A DNA stretch of 64,000 bases from Ceratodon purpureus. Taxonomy: Eukaryota; Streptophyta; Bryopsida; Pseudoditrichales; Ditrichaceae. The position numbers and the translations under genes were made by a program. The stretch's first letter is position 1. Every line of letters begins with the position of its first letter. Below are positions 22,984-35,697 of the stretch, piece by piece. The notes beneath the pieces were generated by a model. That model was not told the origin of the DNA. It saw only the letters and a program-made list of their open reading frames with translations, and made no database searches. The DNA lies in NCBI GenBank assembly GCA_014871385.1, contig CM026427.1:1856068-1920067 (forward strand). Reading direction: 5' to 3'.

Positions 22984-25900
22984 ATGGCGCGTGTGGCTTC
23001 TCTGGTCGTGGTGTTGCTCGTCTTCTCCGCTGCAATTGCGGTAACGTTGCATTGGCTTTTCTTCCGTTCCTAGTTTTGTCGATCGGCGCCTTGATCGGTG
23101 AACTTTTCCGAGGCTTGGTGCACTACCCCCCCTTTTTTTTTTTTCTGATTAGATGATGAGGATATTGTTACTGGAATTGCTTGTGATCGCGACGATTACT
23201 TCTGAGACTTGCTAGGTGAGGGGAAAGTTTATTGCGTTTGAGATAGAGCTTACAGTGAATGGGAGGGTTTGTGAGGATGTGGAGCAAGAGGAAGTGATCG
23301 CGAGGTTAGGATTTGTACTGAAAGCTGAGATGGTTGAGGTCCGGGTTCAATTTTGAGTGTATATGTTAATGCAGAGGCATTTGACACAAGGATTCTAACT
23401 ACGCTAGATTGCATCGATTCTGCGATGAAACTAGCGGTGGCTTGATTAGTGGCGTGTGTAGATGCCATTCTAGAAAATGAGAGAATTTGATGGAGGCTGG
23501 ATTAGGAGAAACAAAGTCATCACGTTTCCTAAGCTCAAAGCTACTAGTTAATTGGGGATTTACGCGAGCAGAACAGCGTTTGTAATCTAGTTATTTATAA
23601 ACCTGGTGAATAATAGGTCGTCCTTATTAATGAGTATGCAGTGTTGATGAGCATCCTTGAATGGCTGTTCTTACTTACTCGGGATTTTCTGAGCTGGTTG
23701 CGGCGATCCGCTCATTCTTTTTTCTCGTAATTGGTAATCGACATTGCGAGAATTTCAACCGGATTTAAGACAATGCTCGTAGGTCTAGGCTCTATCCGGC
23801 TTCTATTGTCGCTGTTACTTCATTCTGGAATACGTTGATCAACGTGGAATGATATTTTTGTCTGAGCATCTCGGTGGAATCGTTAAAAATACCTCTGATG
23901 AAATCTTCTAGTTTCAAACTCTAAGCATGATATTCTTTTGAGAATTCGCAGGTCGGAGCAGTCGAGAAGATGGTAAGTAGCAAAGAATGGCAGACACGTA
24001 CCCGCAAGGCTCCGTCGGTGTTGTCTCTCTTCAACATGAACTTAAGAAGCAAGTTCTTGAACGAGAAAGTCTTGTCGCATGGTAAGTTGAGGGATATGTT
24101 TGGCCTGCAAACATGCCTCTGCTGATTATCACATGCTAAGTTTTCCCATTTGTCAGTAAGAATACGAAACGATTCAGAGTTTATCGGATACACTCGTCTG
24201 CAGGACTGAGAACAATCACCTTGTTGGTTGTTAGTTATTCAATTGCTGGGGTTGTATGGATAAATTCGTGATTTCTAATGATATTATTTTGTGTTCATTG
24301 GATCAGTGAATGACGACTGGGAAGTTTCGAATGTGGTCAAAAAAGAAGCCTTAGTGAATTACACCAAGGCAGGTACTGGTGCACTTTATTACTGAACACA
24401 GGCGAAAATGTCAGAATGTTGATGTCCTGTCTTGTTGTCAATGATGCCGGCTCATTTTTTCTGTAGGGTTGAGTATTTTGTTTTAAAGTGCGCTCTGTTT
24501 GGAGTGTACCTAATGAACATGTTGTGCAGGATATTTGGGATATTACTTGAAACTGGAGGAAATCGATGCAGTTCACATTCCTGTCCCTATCAACCTTATC
24601 TTTTTGGGTTTCAACGGGGATGGAAATCAAGGTATTGGAATCATAAACTATTCTGGTTCATGAGGAGGAGAAATACTCTATCCGTAGCATTGTCCACTCT
24701 CGTGGTTATTGCACACAATAGATTGTGGGATTGATAACCTTGTTGAATCAGAGATTCATGCCGATTGTGCTTGAGGCTGCAGATTGTTATGCAGGCCTTC
24801 GTGAAAAATCAGGCTCGTATGAGTCACAAACTCCTTGAACAAGACTAAGATCAACATTTTTTTGATGGCCTGACTGTGTGCTGTATCACGAAATTTCTTG
24901 TGCTCTTGTGACCGATGCTAGTCTCTTATTGTTCTAGGTATCAAGCTTGGACAAGCAGAGTTGGAGCGGTGGTTCACGAACCTCGACCATTTGTTTGAAC
25001 ACACTCGTGTGCCACAGCTAGGAGAGTCGTTGACACCTTTCTATCGCTTGAAGGGAGATGGAACTCAGAGGCATCATCTTCCCCTTGTTAGTAATACCCA
25101 CTACAAGTAAGCGTCCCATCCACCCCTTAATCCCGGAATATTGTGAGCGAGGGAGCTAAGTAGTGATGAGATCGCCAGATTTTACATTTCAGCAACTGTT
25201 TCGTCTTATTTTACATTTAATTATGTGACAGCTATTCTGTACATTCTATCGAGATGGATGCCGGAGTGACCGAAGTCTTCGAGAGGGCAATTGTAGCTCT
25301 ATCGCGTAGGGAAGATCCGTCCGATACAAAGTATGTTTTTCCTTATCCTTTACTCCTAAAGTTTTGTTGCATTAATGTAATTTCCATGTTCATATGAGTG
25401 TGATCAACTTCTTGGGTTACACATGAGGAGAGTAAAACAGAGTCGCTTTTGAGTTCTGAATTTTTACTGTAAGCACACATTGTAATATGTTTGTGTTCGT
25501 GAATTCCACTGTTCCAAATCTTCAGGCTTGACACGGAGGTTATGTGGCAAGTAGATATGGATGGCATGGCACATATCTTTTCCAGCTTTATTAACTTTCT
25601 CCAGCTGGAGGATGCATACAACATCATAGTGTTAAATCCAAAACGAAACGCAACACGTGCAAATTACGGTTACAGGTTTGCTTATTTGTGCCTTGTATGA
25701 AAGATGCTGGTAGTTTGAAAAAAACTTACAAACATACTTGGTATATAAGTATATAATTGTTCTGTCTATTCGATAGTTTCCAGTTGCTTGTACACTTGCA
25801 TGTAGTGTTCCATGGTATCTAGCTTTGGAGTGGTGCTCGTCTATGTGATTTATCCCAATTAGATTTTCGCATTATCCTGATTTGGGGTTTTAGTTCGAAT

Positions 25901-28900
25901 TAAAGACATTGTGGCAGGATAGTAAATGTTAGTTATAAGTTGACGCTTCAAGATGCTAACGGTTTCTAATCTCCTGTTGCTTTATATTCTGTGTTGGATA
26001 CAGACGTGGGTTATCAGAAGAGGAGCTTCGCTTTTTTGAAAATGTGAGAACCTGTGCTCGTGCTTTGTTACTCATATCATATGTTTTCTGTTGTGGGAGC
26101 TTATGGGTGCTAACTGGGAAATGTACATGCAGGATGGAGAAGCCAAGAAAAGAGTTTTCGAGTCTAAAGGACTTCGAGTCTCCAATCCTCTAGGTTTGGC
26201 ATTCTTGGACCGTCCGAATAATATAACTGTATTTCTTTTTGTTGCACATAATCATTTCATTATTTGAACTCTTTTTTTTGCATATGATTATAGCAGTGTT
26301 TTGATGGTTGTGCAGAGAAGGATAGATATCAGAAGCCTTTATATGCAAGACATCCTATGGTGAAGTTTGCATGGACCACAGCTGACTATAAAGATACGGT
26401 ACGTTTTCATCTTACACTCAGCAGTTGCTTCTTGTCTTTTTTTCTAGGAGCTGGAGAAGAGAGACTCATCCAAATTCATTCAGATTGTGTTAGGGTTACT
26501 GCCTGGCTTGAACTAACCTAAAGATTAGGTTTTCTTGTTCTGTAGTTCAGATGGTTGGTCTTCGAATAGTAGTAAAACTAATCAGTCAAAATTAGAGTTC
26601 AATAGAAAGGGAAATGTACAAGTTCCCTTTTCTGGGATAAAGAGCTCAAGTTCATGATAATGTTGCATTTGAGATTACTTTTTGTATATCAATCTCACAA
26701 AATTTGCTGAGACTTTCAGGGGCATTGGGTGGATGCATACAACGGTGCTTTAAGTGAAGTGGAGAAGGATCTGTATGGCAAGTCAGCTGTGGATACTCTG
26801 ATCCATACCGCTCAACAGGTGTGTTTCTAAGTGGCTTTGAATCATCTTCTTTTACATTAATCTATATTTTCTGCCTCAATCCAATGAATCTAGTGTGTTC
26901 AACTTTGAAACGTGCCTACTCTTTTCATTGTCTTTGCTACTTTGTGTTATGGAAGAGAATTGGTTCGCAGAAGTCAATTTGTAGGCACGTTGAGCACTTG
27001 AGGTGACCTGAGTTGTAAACCTGTTCTATTTTTCTAGCTTTATTCAATCTGTTGCATCCATCGGAGGTGTGCGCTGCATTTTGTTCCTGAGAGCAAGTTT
27101 TCTAAGTTATTATCCTCTAGTAGCAAGTGAGTTTGACGTCGCTTTTTTTTTTAATGTTCAGATACTGGCTGGACGGAGTGGAGAAGGGAATGGCCTTTTC
27201 AGAGCATTGAAGGAAGGTAAACCAACGAATTTGCAAGCGGACTGTATGGTGAATACTTGGGTGGGCAAGGAAAGGTAATCATTGCACGGATTAAATCCAT
27301 GAGTTTGCTTTTGTGTGTGAACGGTCATGCATCTAGCAGGTGTACTTTGTGAGACCATGGGCTGGTATTTTTACCGTAGATAGTATAGACTCTGAATTAT
27401 GATCTGTAATTATTTTGACAGGTGGGCTTTCATAGACCTCTCAGCAGGTCCCTTCACTTGGGGTCCAACTGTTGGTGGAGAAGGCGTTCGTGTTGAACGT
27501 AGCTTGCCATCTGTTGATGATAGTTTTGGGCCTCATGCTGGGATTTCTAATGGTACAGCGTAATATATCCCTTATGTGCTTTCAGGGTGGTTTGTGATCT
27601 GCAGCATTCATGGTGTTTTCATTAGGCCTTCATCAGCTTCTGTTCCTCAGAGTTTGAATCTTTCTGTTTCTTAAACTAAAGTAATGTGCTGCATTCTTAG
27701 GGGCGTCTGAAGACGAGGTACAGGAGGAGTTGCAGAACATGGTGCAAGATCGTTTTACCGTGTTTGAGGACAACCAGGTAAAGTTTAATTTTTGGTACTT
27801 TGAAGCTGGAAGTGGCTTTTTGGTGCTTGAAATTAACTTCATAGAATGTGAACAGTTGGATTTTTAAGGAGTTGGTGAGCCAATAAGTTTTTTCTTACAG
27901 TTAGAGCTTATTGAGTATGAGTGTTAAATACTTGGTGCTCTGAAATCCAAGGCTCTCAACGGCTGACGGCACCCGGACATGCTTCTACAAGGATGACATC
28001 TCCTATTTAGATTCCGTGAGTTCGTTCAACTAAAGGACAAATGTTTGGGTTTCAGGATCCTCAGCAGCATGCTGTTGATATGCTTCTGGCCGAAATTGAT
28101 GTCTATGAAATGTTTTACTTCAAGCATTGTCAGGGTCGGAAAGTCCAGCTTGCCCTATGTGAAGGTATTGTCTTCTGCTCATCACTTTATCGCTTTACAC
28201 TAAAAAATTAGTTTGCGATGGTTACTTCTACATATTTTCAACTCTACAACTAGTCCTACAGACGTCTTTTATATTTGTTGATGCATAGTGAAACTGCTAA
28301 AATTCTGCGTTTCTACTATTGTAATTAATTTTTTGAATTGCTTTTTCATTGAATGCCTATAATGCAAAATTGTAGTAAATGATTGAGCACGGGACCAGTC
28401 TGAGGATCTCATGCTCTGAAGTTTTTTCTGGTTGTAGAGCTTCGCGAACGGATGAGTGATGTGAAATCAGACTTGTCAAGTTACAGTGAAGAACTACCTC
28501 AAGAATCTCAGCGGATTAAAGCATCTGATGCATTGAAGCGCATTGAAGATTGGAACTTGTTCGATGTTCCTGTCGTCGTATGTATTTGAAAGCCTCAGTT
28601 CTTGTCAGATACTATCTCGGTTTCTTTACAAGTTTTGATGTATACCCTCAAGTGCATGTTTTTTTACAATATATCCTTCGAATTTGACTTTGTCCTTGGG
28701 CCATGTACAAACTAACTAGATTTGTTCTAATTTGTCAAATGTTGATGCTTCTGTAAACTGCAGAAGCCTGAAGCTTTCTCACTTTCACGAGATTCGTTTT
28801 TGGCACACCTTGCTTCAACTCTGTCTGGATCTATGAAGCACCTTGTTACGCCATCAACAGCTGACGGGGCATTCCATTACTATGAGAAGATTGTGTTCCA

Positions 28901-31900
28901 GATATATATTATTACTCAAGAGGTTTGTTATCAATGTGGTCATGTGCTGTTGAGCACCGAAAAAAAATTCTCCCTCCTGAAATTTCCAGTTTATTTGTGA
29001 AATGGAATGCGAGGAAAATAATCCTCGGGACATCAGGCGAATAGATATAACCGTTACTGATTTTTATAGACGTTGTGTACTTGAATCGGTGTACTAGAAA
29101 ATATCGGTGGTCCTTTGCCCTGAGTTTGTCCTCCTTTTCTTTTACTGTACGATTTGGAAGGTTTAGCTGGTACTGAATGAAGGAATGAATGCTTGTTTGT
29201 TGCAGAGGATGAAGAGTGCAGTCTCGGTGCCTGTGGATGTTGAAGCGATAGCTTCTTCCCTGAAAGAGTTGATTGTACCTCCTCAGAAAGTTGCATTTAG
29301 CGTAAAGAAGTAAGTACTATATCTATTTTGTGTGGATCTTCATGACCTTTTAAACTCAGTCGCATATTCATTTATTTGGATCGCTTCTCAGACTCTTCTG
29401 CGTCGCTTCTTATATTGATCTGGCCTAATGTACCTTTGTGCATTTATCATTCTAACTAGACGATGCAACGTCCATAATCATTTCTTGTATATTTCTCTTC
29501 GAATTTACTCTAAGTTGGAACTTGGACGTATTGAAGTTAGTGGATGCCCTTCTCTGGAATCTCCATAACGATAGGATCTCTACTATAGCGCTGGAATAGT
29601 GCTAGTCGTCACAGTGTACCGAGTAATGCAGACATTCTACTGCTCGTTGGGAATCTTCTTAATATGTTTGCATACTAGGACTTGGTATTTACAGTTTGGT
29701 GGTTTTTTTGTGGTCGTGGAAACACAGAGTAGTGCTTTCAGATGATCCTGCTCTAGCTATGGCTTTTACTGTTGCTCGACGTTCAGCCGCGGTCCCAGTT
29801 TTGTTGGTGAATGGAACTTATCGGGCCTCCAATCGTGTCTATCTTGATTCGCTACTTCTTCAGGAACAGCTACAACGGCTCAGTGGCTCTGGATCCATTT
29901 CAGGTGCGAATCTGCATCATGAACGTTCTAGTAAGAATCGACTATTGTTAAGATGTTCGTGTCCGTTGTCAATTGTTCACACGTCGTCTCAGAACCGTTG
30001 GGATGTTTCACTTTCCAGACCTGGCTCATGGATGTTCTTGTTCGAGCTTTAGAATTTTCATCTAATTTCCTGCTGAGAAATGAAGGTAGAAGATGTGGGG
30101 AGAGTTTTATCTTAGTTATTTATGTGTTGTCAAATATGTACAGAGTGAATTATGAGAGCAAAGGCTTTTTAATACATTGTAGGTCTTTTCTGTTATGTTC
30201 AGGACCTGTGCTTTAGTCTTGGTCTTACTTTAACTTATGCAAGTCCTATTCCGAGCAACTACTCTAGTTTGAATTTTATCGGGTTTATCACCAAACTATT
30301 TTGATCTTGTTGACAGTTCCAGAGAGATTGTCCGTTAGTGATAATTGAATGTATATAATGTCACGTAGTATGTAATAAATAGTTCGTCATTAAGTAATAA
30401 TCAGACAATCGTCTGAGTGAAAGATGCTGGGGATGTTTCCTTCTAGACCTTAATCCACAAGTAGTTGTGGTCTTACTGACATTTCATGATTTTTGGACAT
30501 TGATGTTGGCTACCTTGCAGACCTTAATGCACAGGAAAGAACTTCTTTAGAAGTACCAATTTTTTGGTTCGTGCGATCAGGTGAAGAGCCATTGTTTATA
30601 GACAAGCATTATGTGGCAAAGGCATTGCCGGACATGGTTTTTGTTGTGCAATCTAGCCAAAAAAAATGGGAGAGTCACTTGCAGTGCAACAGCAAAGTTA
30701 TCCATTGGGACCTCAGGTAAAGCCAGTACAGTACCGTACACAATATTATTCAGCAGAAATGATTGTTTTTGTGCATGGATTGCAATTTTTTTCGCAAGGC
30801 TGACAAGCTTGTGCACCATCGCAGCCGACCAATAAAAGCAGCAGTGGCAGCTGTGGCAGAGCACCTTGCAGGATTGGTTGAGACTCAGCTCACTTATAGT
30901 CATGCTCATCAGAATACTGCCCAGGTTTGGTTCAGAATTGCCTATCACTTAGTAGTTAATTTCTCGAAGTTGGGTTGACTTATAAGAGGAATATTTTTTC
31001 ATCTACATGTACTTAGCATTTGTGGCACTATCTTGTGGATGTAAACAATCACCATTAGGTGCCGATTTCTTGTTGTGTATTTGTTTCACACTTAAGCTAC
31101 CAAAAATTCCACTTTGTCACGGCTTTTCAATTTTGATTTATGGTACCAAAGTATGGAATTTTGGTAAGAATTTACAATTCTCCTTTTCAGTTTGCTCATG
31201 TGGTGGTTGCATGGAGACAGGATTGGACGTGGGTGGCAGGGTCACATGTACTATCATGCACATCAAAAGGTTATGAACTATCAAGTTTCCAAACTGATGC
31301 TATTGCTCGAAGCTACATGGTTACTGCGTTGGATGAGTCAATCGAGACAATAAACGCAGGAATAAGCCTTCTAAGCAAGGAGGGAACTTGTATCCTTTAA
31401 ATTTAACTTCAGTCTGCTGCACTATTGTACTGCTACTCTATATATCTTCTTCTGACGAGAGGTGAAGGAGAGTTTCATGCTTTGAGACAGGAGAGTGAGT
31501 TGGTTCGTTGCTCTGCTTTATTTAAGGCCTTGTGTATGACCAGATGTTGTGAAGCAAGATGAACAGCTATATGTTGCCTTGACTGTAATATTTTAGATGA
31601 GAAAACCTTTGGAGTGGTGAAAGCACGGCAAGCAAAACTATTGAGACATTATCAATCTGTTGTGCATCTTTGGAAGCGGGTTTGTCTTGCTACATTTTAT
31701 TCGTAAATTTTAATATTCAAACATGAAGCTCATCTTGTAAATCAGTCGTCTTCTCTACTAAATCAGTCGTCTATCTGGTGAATTTACTCCTCTATGTACA
31801 TTTGTGACTGCTGTCACCTAGCCGTCGTAGAACTCCAGCAAGAAGTGCTAGGAAAACTCGATCCTGAATTTTCTTTATTTGGTTATGTTGCAGATAGCAA

Positions 31901-32323
31901 GTTTGGCTGAAACTCTGCGTTATGGTGAAGTGGTGAAGCTGCTGGGTTACCTTGAACGAGACGCGAAGGAGTGAGTTTTGGATTTTTGTCATGGCCTCTT
32001 TCTTATCGACTGGAAGTACTTAGGTCCTAGAGTCAAGTCGATTTCATGCATTATATGGTGGTTCACATATGTCTGAATATTCAGTAACCTACCTCATTCT
32101 TGATTGCAATTTTATGTTCTTACAGTGCCTGTATTTGTGCTTTTGTAGCTTTTACATGGAAGCAAACGAGACTGTTGCTGCAATGCACCCTATCCGGTGT
32201 TTGAAGGAACGGAAAGTTGATATGAATTTTGACTCAACACAGGTGTTGGCTGGGGGTATTGTAGTTCTTGCTATGCTTTGGTTGCTACTTCGGAGGAGAA
32301 GGCCAAAACCAAAGATCAATTAG
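22984..32323 (+). CDS. Large type I secretory-pathway membrane protein (At5g58100/At3g28720-like)
   Basis: About 25 exons. Exon 1 (22984-23040) encodes a signal peptide, MARVASLVVVLLVFSAAIA, and joins in phase to 23952 (VGAVEKMVSSKEWQTRTRK). Recognisable blocks follow: IDAVHIPVPINLIFLGFNGD (about 24570), YSVHSIEMDAGVTEVFERA (25231), WQVDMDGMAHIFSSFINFL (25545), WAFIDLSAGPFTWGPTVGG (27422), LAEIDVYEMFYFKHCQGRK (28090), FWFVRSGEEPLFIDKHYV (30560), FAHVVVAWRQDWTWVAGSH (31192). The last exon (32149-32323) ends in one membrane span, VLAGGIVVLAMLWLLLRRRR, and a short basic tail. The estimated length is about 950 residues. This pattern matches a plant-conserved family of unknown biochemistry; I recall an Arabidopsis member linked to pollen exine formation, but that link and the DUF7906 name are from memory. 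The basic tail suggests ER/Golgi residence (inference). Confidence 0.8.
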
Positions 32324-33038
32324 AAGCACGCTAGTGTACTTTCTCCCTTGTGTCGTTTTCTTAGGTCACTAATCGACATATACAGTTGATGCTGGTATAT
32401 GAGCATGTTACACGTCTCCTGCCTTTGGCTGTATGTACATTCAAAAATTTGTCACTCAAGGGACATCCCGTAATCATCTTTAATTTCATACTTCATGTGT
32501 ACCAAATGTGCATACTGTTTTCCAGCATGCTTTGCCTTCTGAGCTTTGCTTATGAATAATCTTGAGTAGCTGATCGACGGATATCCCAAGGGCATTAACC
32601 AGATCTTGACGCCTGGAATTTAGATTTCTGTATCTAGTATGTCCAAAAGTGGAGTTTTAAAAAATCCGTGAAAACAGGTTGATGTGTGTTTTAGAATATG
32701 ATTCACAGTTACTAACATCAAAGCAGATCTCATTACATGTGTTCTAAACATGTGTGCAAGTCTCACTTTAAACTTCCTTTCCGTGTTGACTGATGTATTC
32801 TAGTTTCTTCAATAATTTTTTGATAGTATGTGAAATATCAAGCAAACTTATCAGAATCCATAACTGCATTTGAGAGGCTACCTGAACCAATCCCTTTTAT
32901 CGATGGATCATTGATTCGTGCAAAAAATTATGCATCTACTGTTCAGCTATGAGGTACTGAGAACACTTTCAAACAAGTGTCCTATTGGGATAAGATGTTT
33001 AGAGATGTTCGCAAGAAACATGGATCGGAACATGTTAA

Positions 33039-33965
33039 CCCCTAAAGGTTCTGGAAATCCAAAATGGCTCTCGGCTGTTTCGGGCAGCCTAGATGAAGGG
33101 GTTAAAAGTAATATTTTTGCCTAAGAATTTTACTGGATGCTCCTTATACCACAAAGTGTATGTGGTAAAATTTTCAAAGCCAAATTTCACTTTTAGAACC
33201 TTCATCTAGAAATTTTAGGTTTCAAGTCCAAAACGGGCAGTTTAAAATTAGGTTTTTTTAGATTTTTTTTTTGGAAATTTGTTCATAACCAATTCACTAC
33301 TCAAAATCTAAAGTGGCCTAAGTCAAAAAGTTTACCAATTTTACAAGGGCAGCCTCCAAAAATTACAAAAACAACCTTCAAAGTTTTTGGTATTTTTACA
33401 AATTTTTCTTTCAAAATTTGTCAAAATTTGAGATTTAGGAATTTTTCAAAAAAAAATTTCCAATAATTTTAAAAACTCAAGGACTTAACTTTTAACCGTT
33501 CGCTTTTTTAAAAAACTAAAAGCATTTCACGTCATTTAAGTTTTACCATATTGTAGTTTTTGTACCTTCTTCTAGAAAATAATTTGCATGAAAGCCAAAA
33601 AAGTGTAATGAGACTCTAAAATTTTGCATGGAGGTGCTCAACTTAGTTACCTACTTGGAAAAAATATGAGCAAAATGTTTGAGGTAACAATAATCAAGTC
33701 TCCTTTGGCACCATTTAGAGTATGCCTTTTGCGCAAAGCAAAAAAAAAAAAAATAGTAAAATTTGAATGCTATAATCTCACAAAAGGTAAAGATCCAACC
33801 GTTGAAATTTGACATGCTATTAGTGCAGGTAGTTAGGTTTAAGATCTTACGGTTGGATGTATCAAAAATTTAAAAAATTAAGAATCATACTTCAACTTCT
33901 ACAAGGTTGTCAAAAATCACAGTTTTTGGTCTTGGAGGTCCAAAAACGGCTTGAACCTTTAGGGG
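33039..33965. mobile_element. TTAA-flanked inverted-repeat element (piggyBac-like MITE candidate)
   Basis: CCCCTAAAGGTTC at 33039-33051 is the exact reverse complement of 33953-33965. Each end is bordered by TTAA (33035-33038 and 33966-33969). A TTAA duplication next to a CCC-starting terminal repeat is the piggyBac signature. The 927-bp interior is AT-rich and has no transposase frame, so the element is non-autonomous. The superfamily call is inference from the ends only. Confidence 0.6.
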
Positions 33966-33969
33966 TTAA

Positions 33970-35189
33970 CAAGCTCGAACTCCAGGCAAAGCATGAGATG
34001 TAATAATTTGTGAAAAGTTTTGTACTACCAAATACTTTCAAGCGATTGTCAAAAATTTGATTGTCAATAAAGGACAATTCTTGGAGGTATGAATCACAGG
34101 TCTAGTTTTTATGTAATGAGATTATTTGTATAGGAGGTCCTTAGATCTTTTTGTTCTAAAACAGAACTAAACAAAACTGATAAAATCTAAACTAATCGAG
34201 GAACACGAAGATATAAATGTTCGCACTGAGGTTCTCTAAGTCATAGTGCCCTAAAACATGAGTGATGAAATGAATCCTTACCTAAAACAGAATAGATGAA
34301 ATCAACCTTAACATTACTCAAGGTAAATGATGGCAAGTAGAGCTGCAGGAAGCATGGCAAATGTTTGGTAGTTGGTGGCCACATACTGCATCATTGGAGA
34401 AGCTATAGGCTTGCGGTAGCTGCGAATTGCATCATAATTGGCCGAGATTGGATCAATGAGCATAATATTCAAATTCATAAAAATACGGAAGGAGGGCTTC
34501 CTTTCGATACTATGGCAAATAAAATCCTTGATTGTGCATTGCCACTTATCATCATGCAATTCACGCATAGTCAAACGGTCTGCAATCCACTTAAATACAA
34601 GAAGCGCCCTATTATGTTGTGCGTAAAGAAGCATTATTGCCAAATTATCACTGAGATAAACGCCCCAATCGAACTCGTATCTATCAACGGACATAGGATC
34701 TTACATGGCGTTGATGATTTTATATCAAATCAATATAAATCACATCAAGAAACAACCTTTCTAAATTGCCTAAAATAACAACTTTATTCACTAAATTAAG
34801 ACTCACTTAATGTTTTATTAAAACTTTGGACAATTAAGACTACATATATAAATAGAAAGATCTATTAATCAAAAGTAAAAATAAATAAATCTAATTTTTA
34901 TTTATCAAATGTAAAAGCAAATACCACTAAAAAACCAAAATTTGAATCAATTATAGGTTACCATGCATATATTGAGGGCTTGCACCTTTGGCAACACCCA
35001 TAATCTCTATGTGAAAAATAAAGCTTTCCAACATTTAAAGTTAAGTGAAAACAAAAATGATAGTGTAATTAGTATAAATTAATTAATACAGGATAATTTT
35101 TGAACGATTCAAACGTAAAATGAAGGAATTGCTCACCAAACCTTACATCTTATGTAAATGGAAGATGAAATGCACATGATGGACGTTCG
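33970..35189. other. AT-rich intergenic DNA
   Basis: Open frames around 34314-34778 occur on both strands but show no recognisable domain, splice context or codon pattern. I do not call a gene here. Confidence 0.35.
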
Positions 35190-35697
35190 AGTGTTCAGTG
35201 GCAATTAATGCTACTATGGTCCATATGGTGATCCATTTGATAACTGGTGCAAACATTCCCTGATAATTTAATCCTGGCCTTTGTGAAAAACCGCGAGCTA
35301 TCAATCGGGCTTTGAATATGTCTAGAGAAACCTTTCACCTGAGTTTTGTTGTGTAAATTCATTTACAGCTAATTGGTTTGATACCTAGAGGTAAGTCCTC
35401 TATTCCCCATGTTTGGTTTTGGTAAATGCTGTCCATTTCATCCGACATTGCTTTGTACCACTTGGCATTGGATATGGCTTGCTTGAAGGTTGAAGGTGAG
35501 TCTTGAATGTATTCTAATTTGAGATGTAATTTGAAAATATAGATGCATGTCGAATTTTGATCTTGTATCAGAATTTCATAGTAATTGTCTTCTTCAACAA
35601 TGCAAAAGGAGATCTCTAAAGCTGCACCTTCAACATTCCATGTACCTTGTATGATAAGAGCTTTCAGAGCAAATAGGAAGCATTCTATGTCTTGCAC
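35190..35697 (-). mobile_element. Ty1/Copia retrotransposon relic (reverse transcriptase start)
   Basis: Read on the minus strand, 35697-35359 ends with KWYKAMSDEMDSIYQNQTW and DLPLGIKPISCK, the conserved beginning of the Copia-type reverse transcriptase. The next codon is TGA where the family has Trp, followed by IYTTKL. After frame changes, FKARLIARGFSQ-like and FAPVIKW-like segments follow down to about 35190. The copy is short, stop-ridden and inactive; no long terminal repeats were found. Confidence 0.75.

Noticed and set aside
34314..34778. Open frames of 126 and 137 codons on opposite strands
   Set aside because: No domain, splice or codon evidence; AT-rich DNA among transposon relics.
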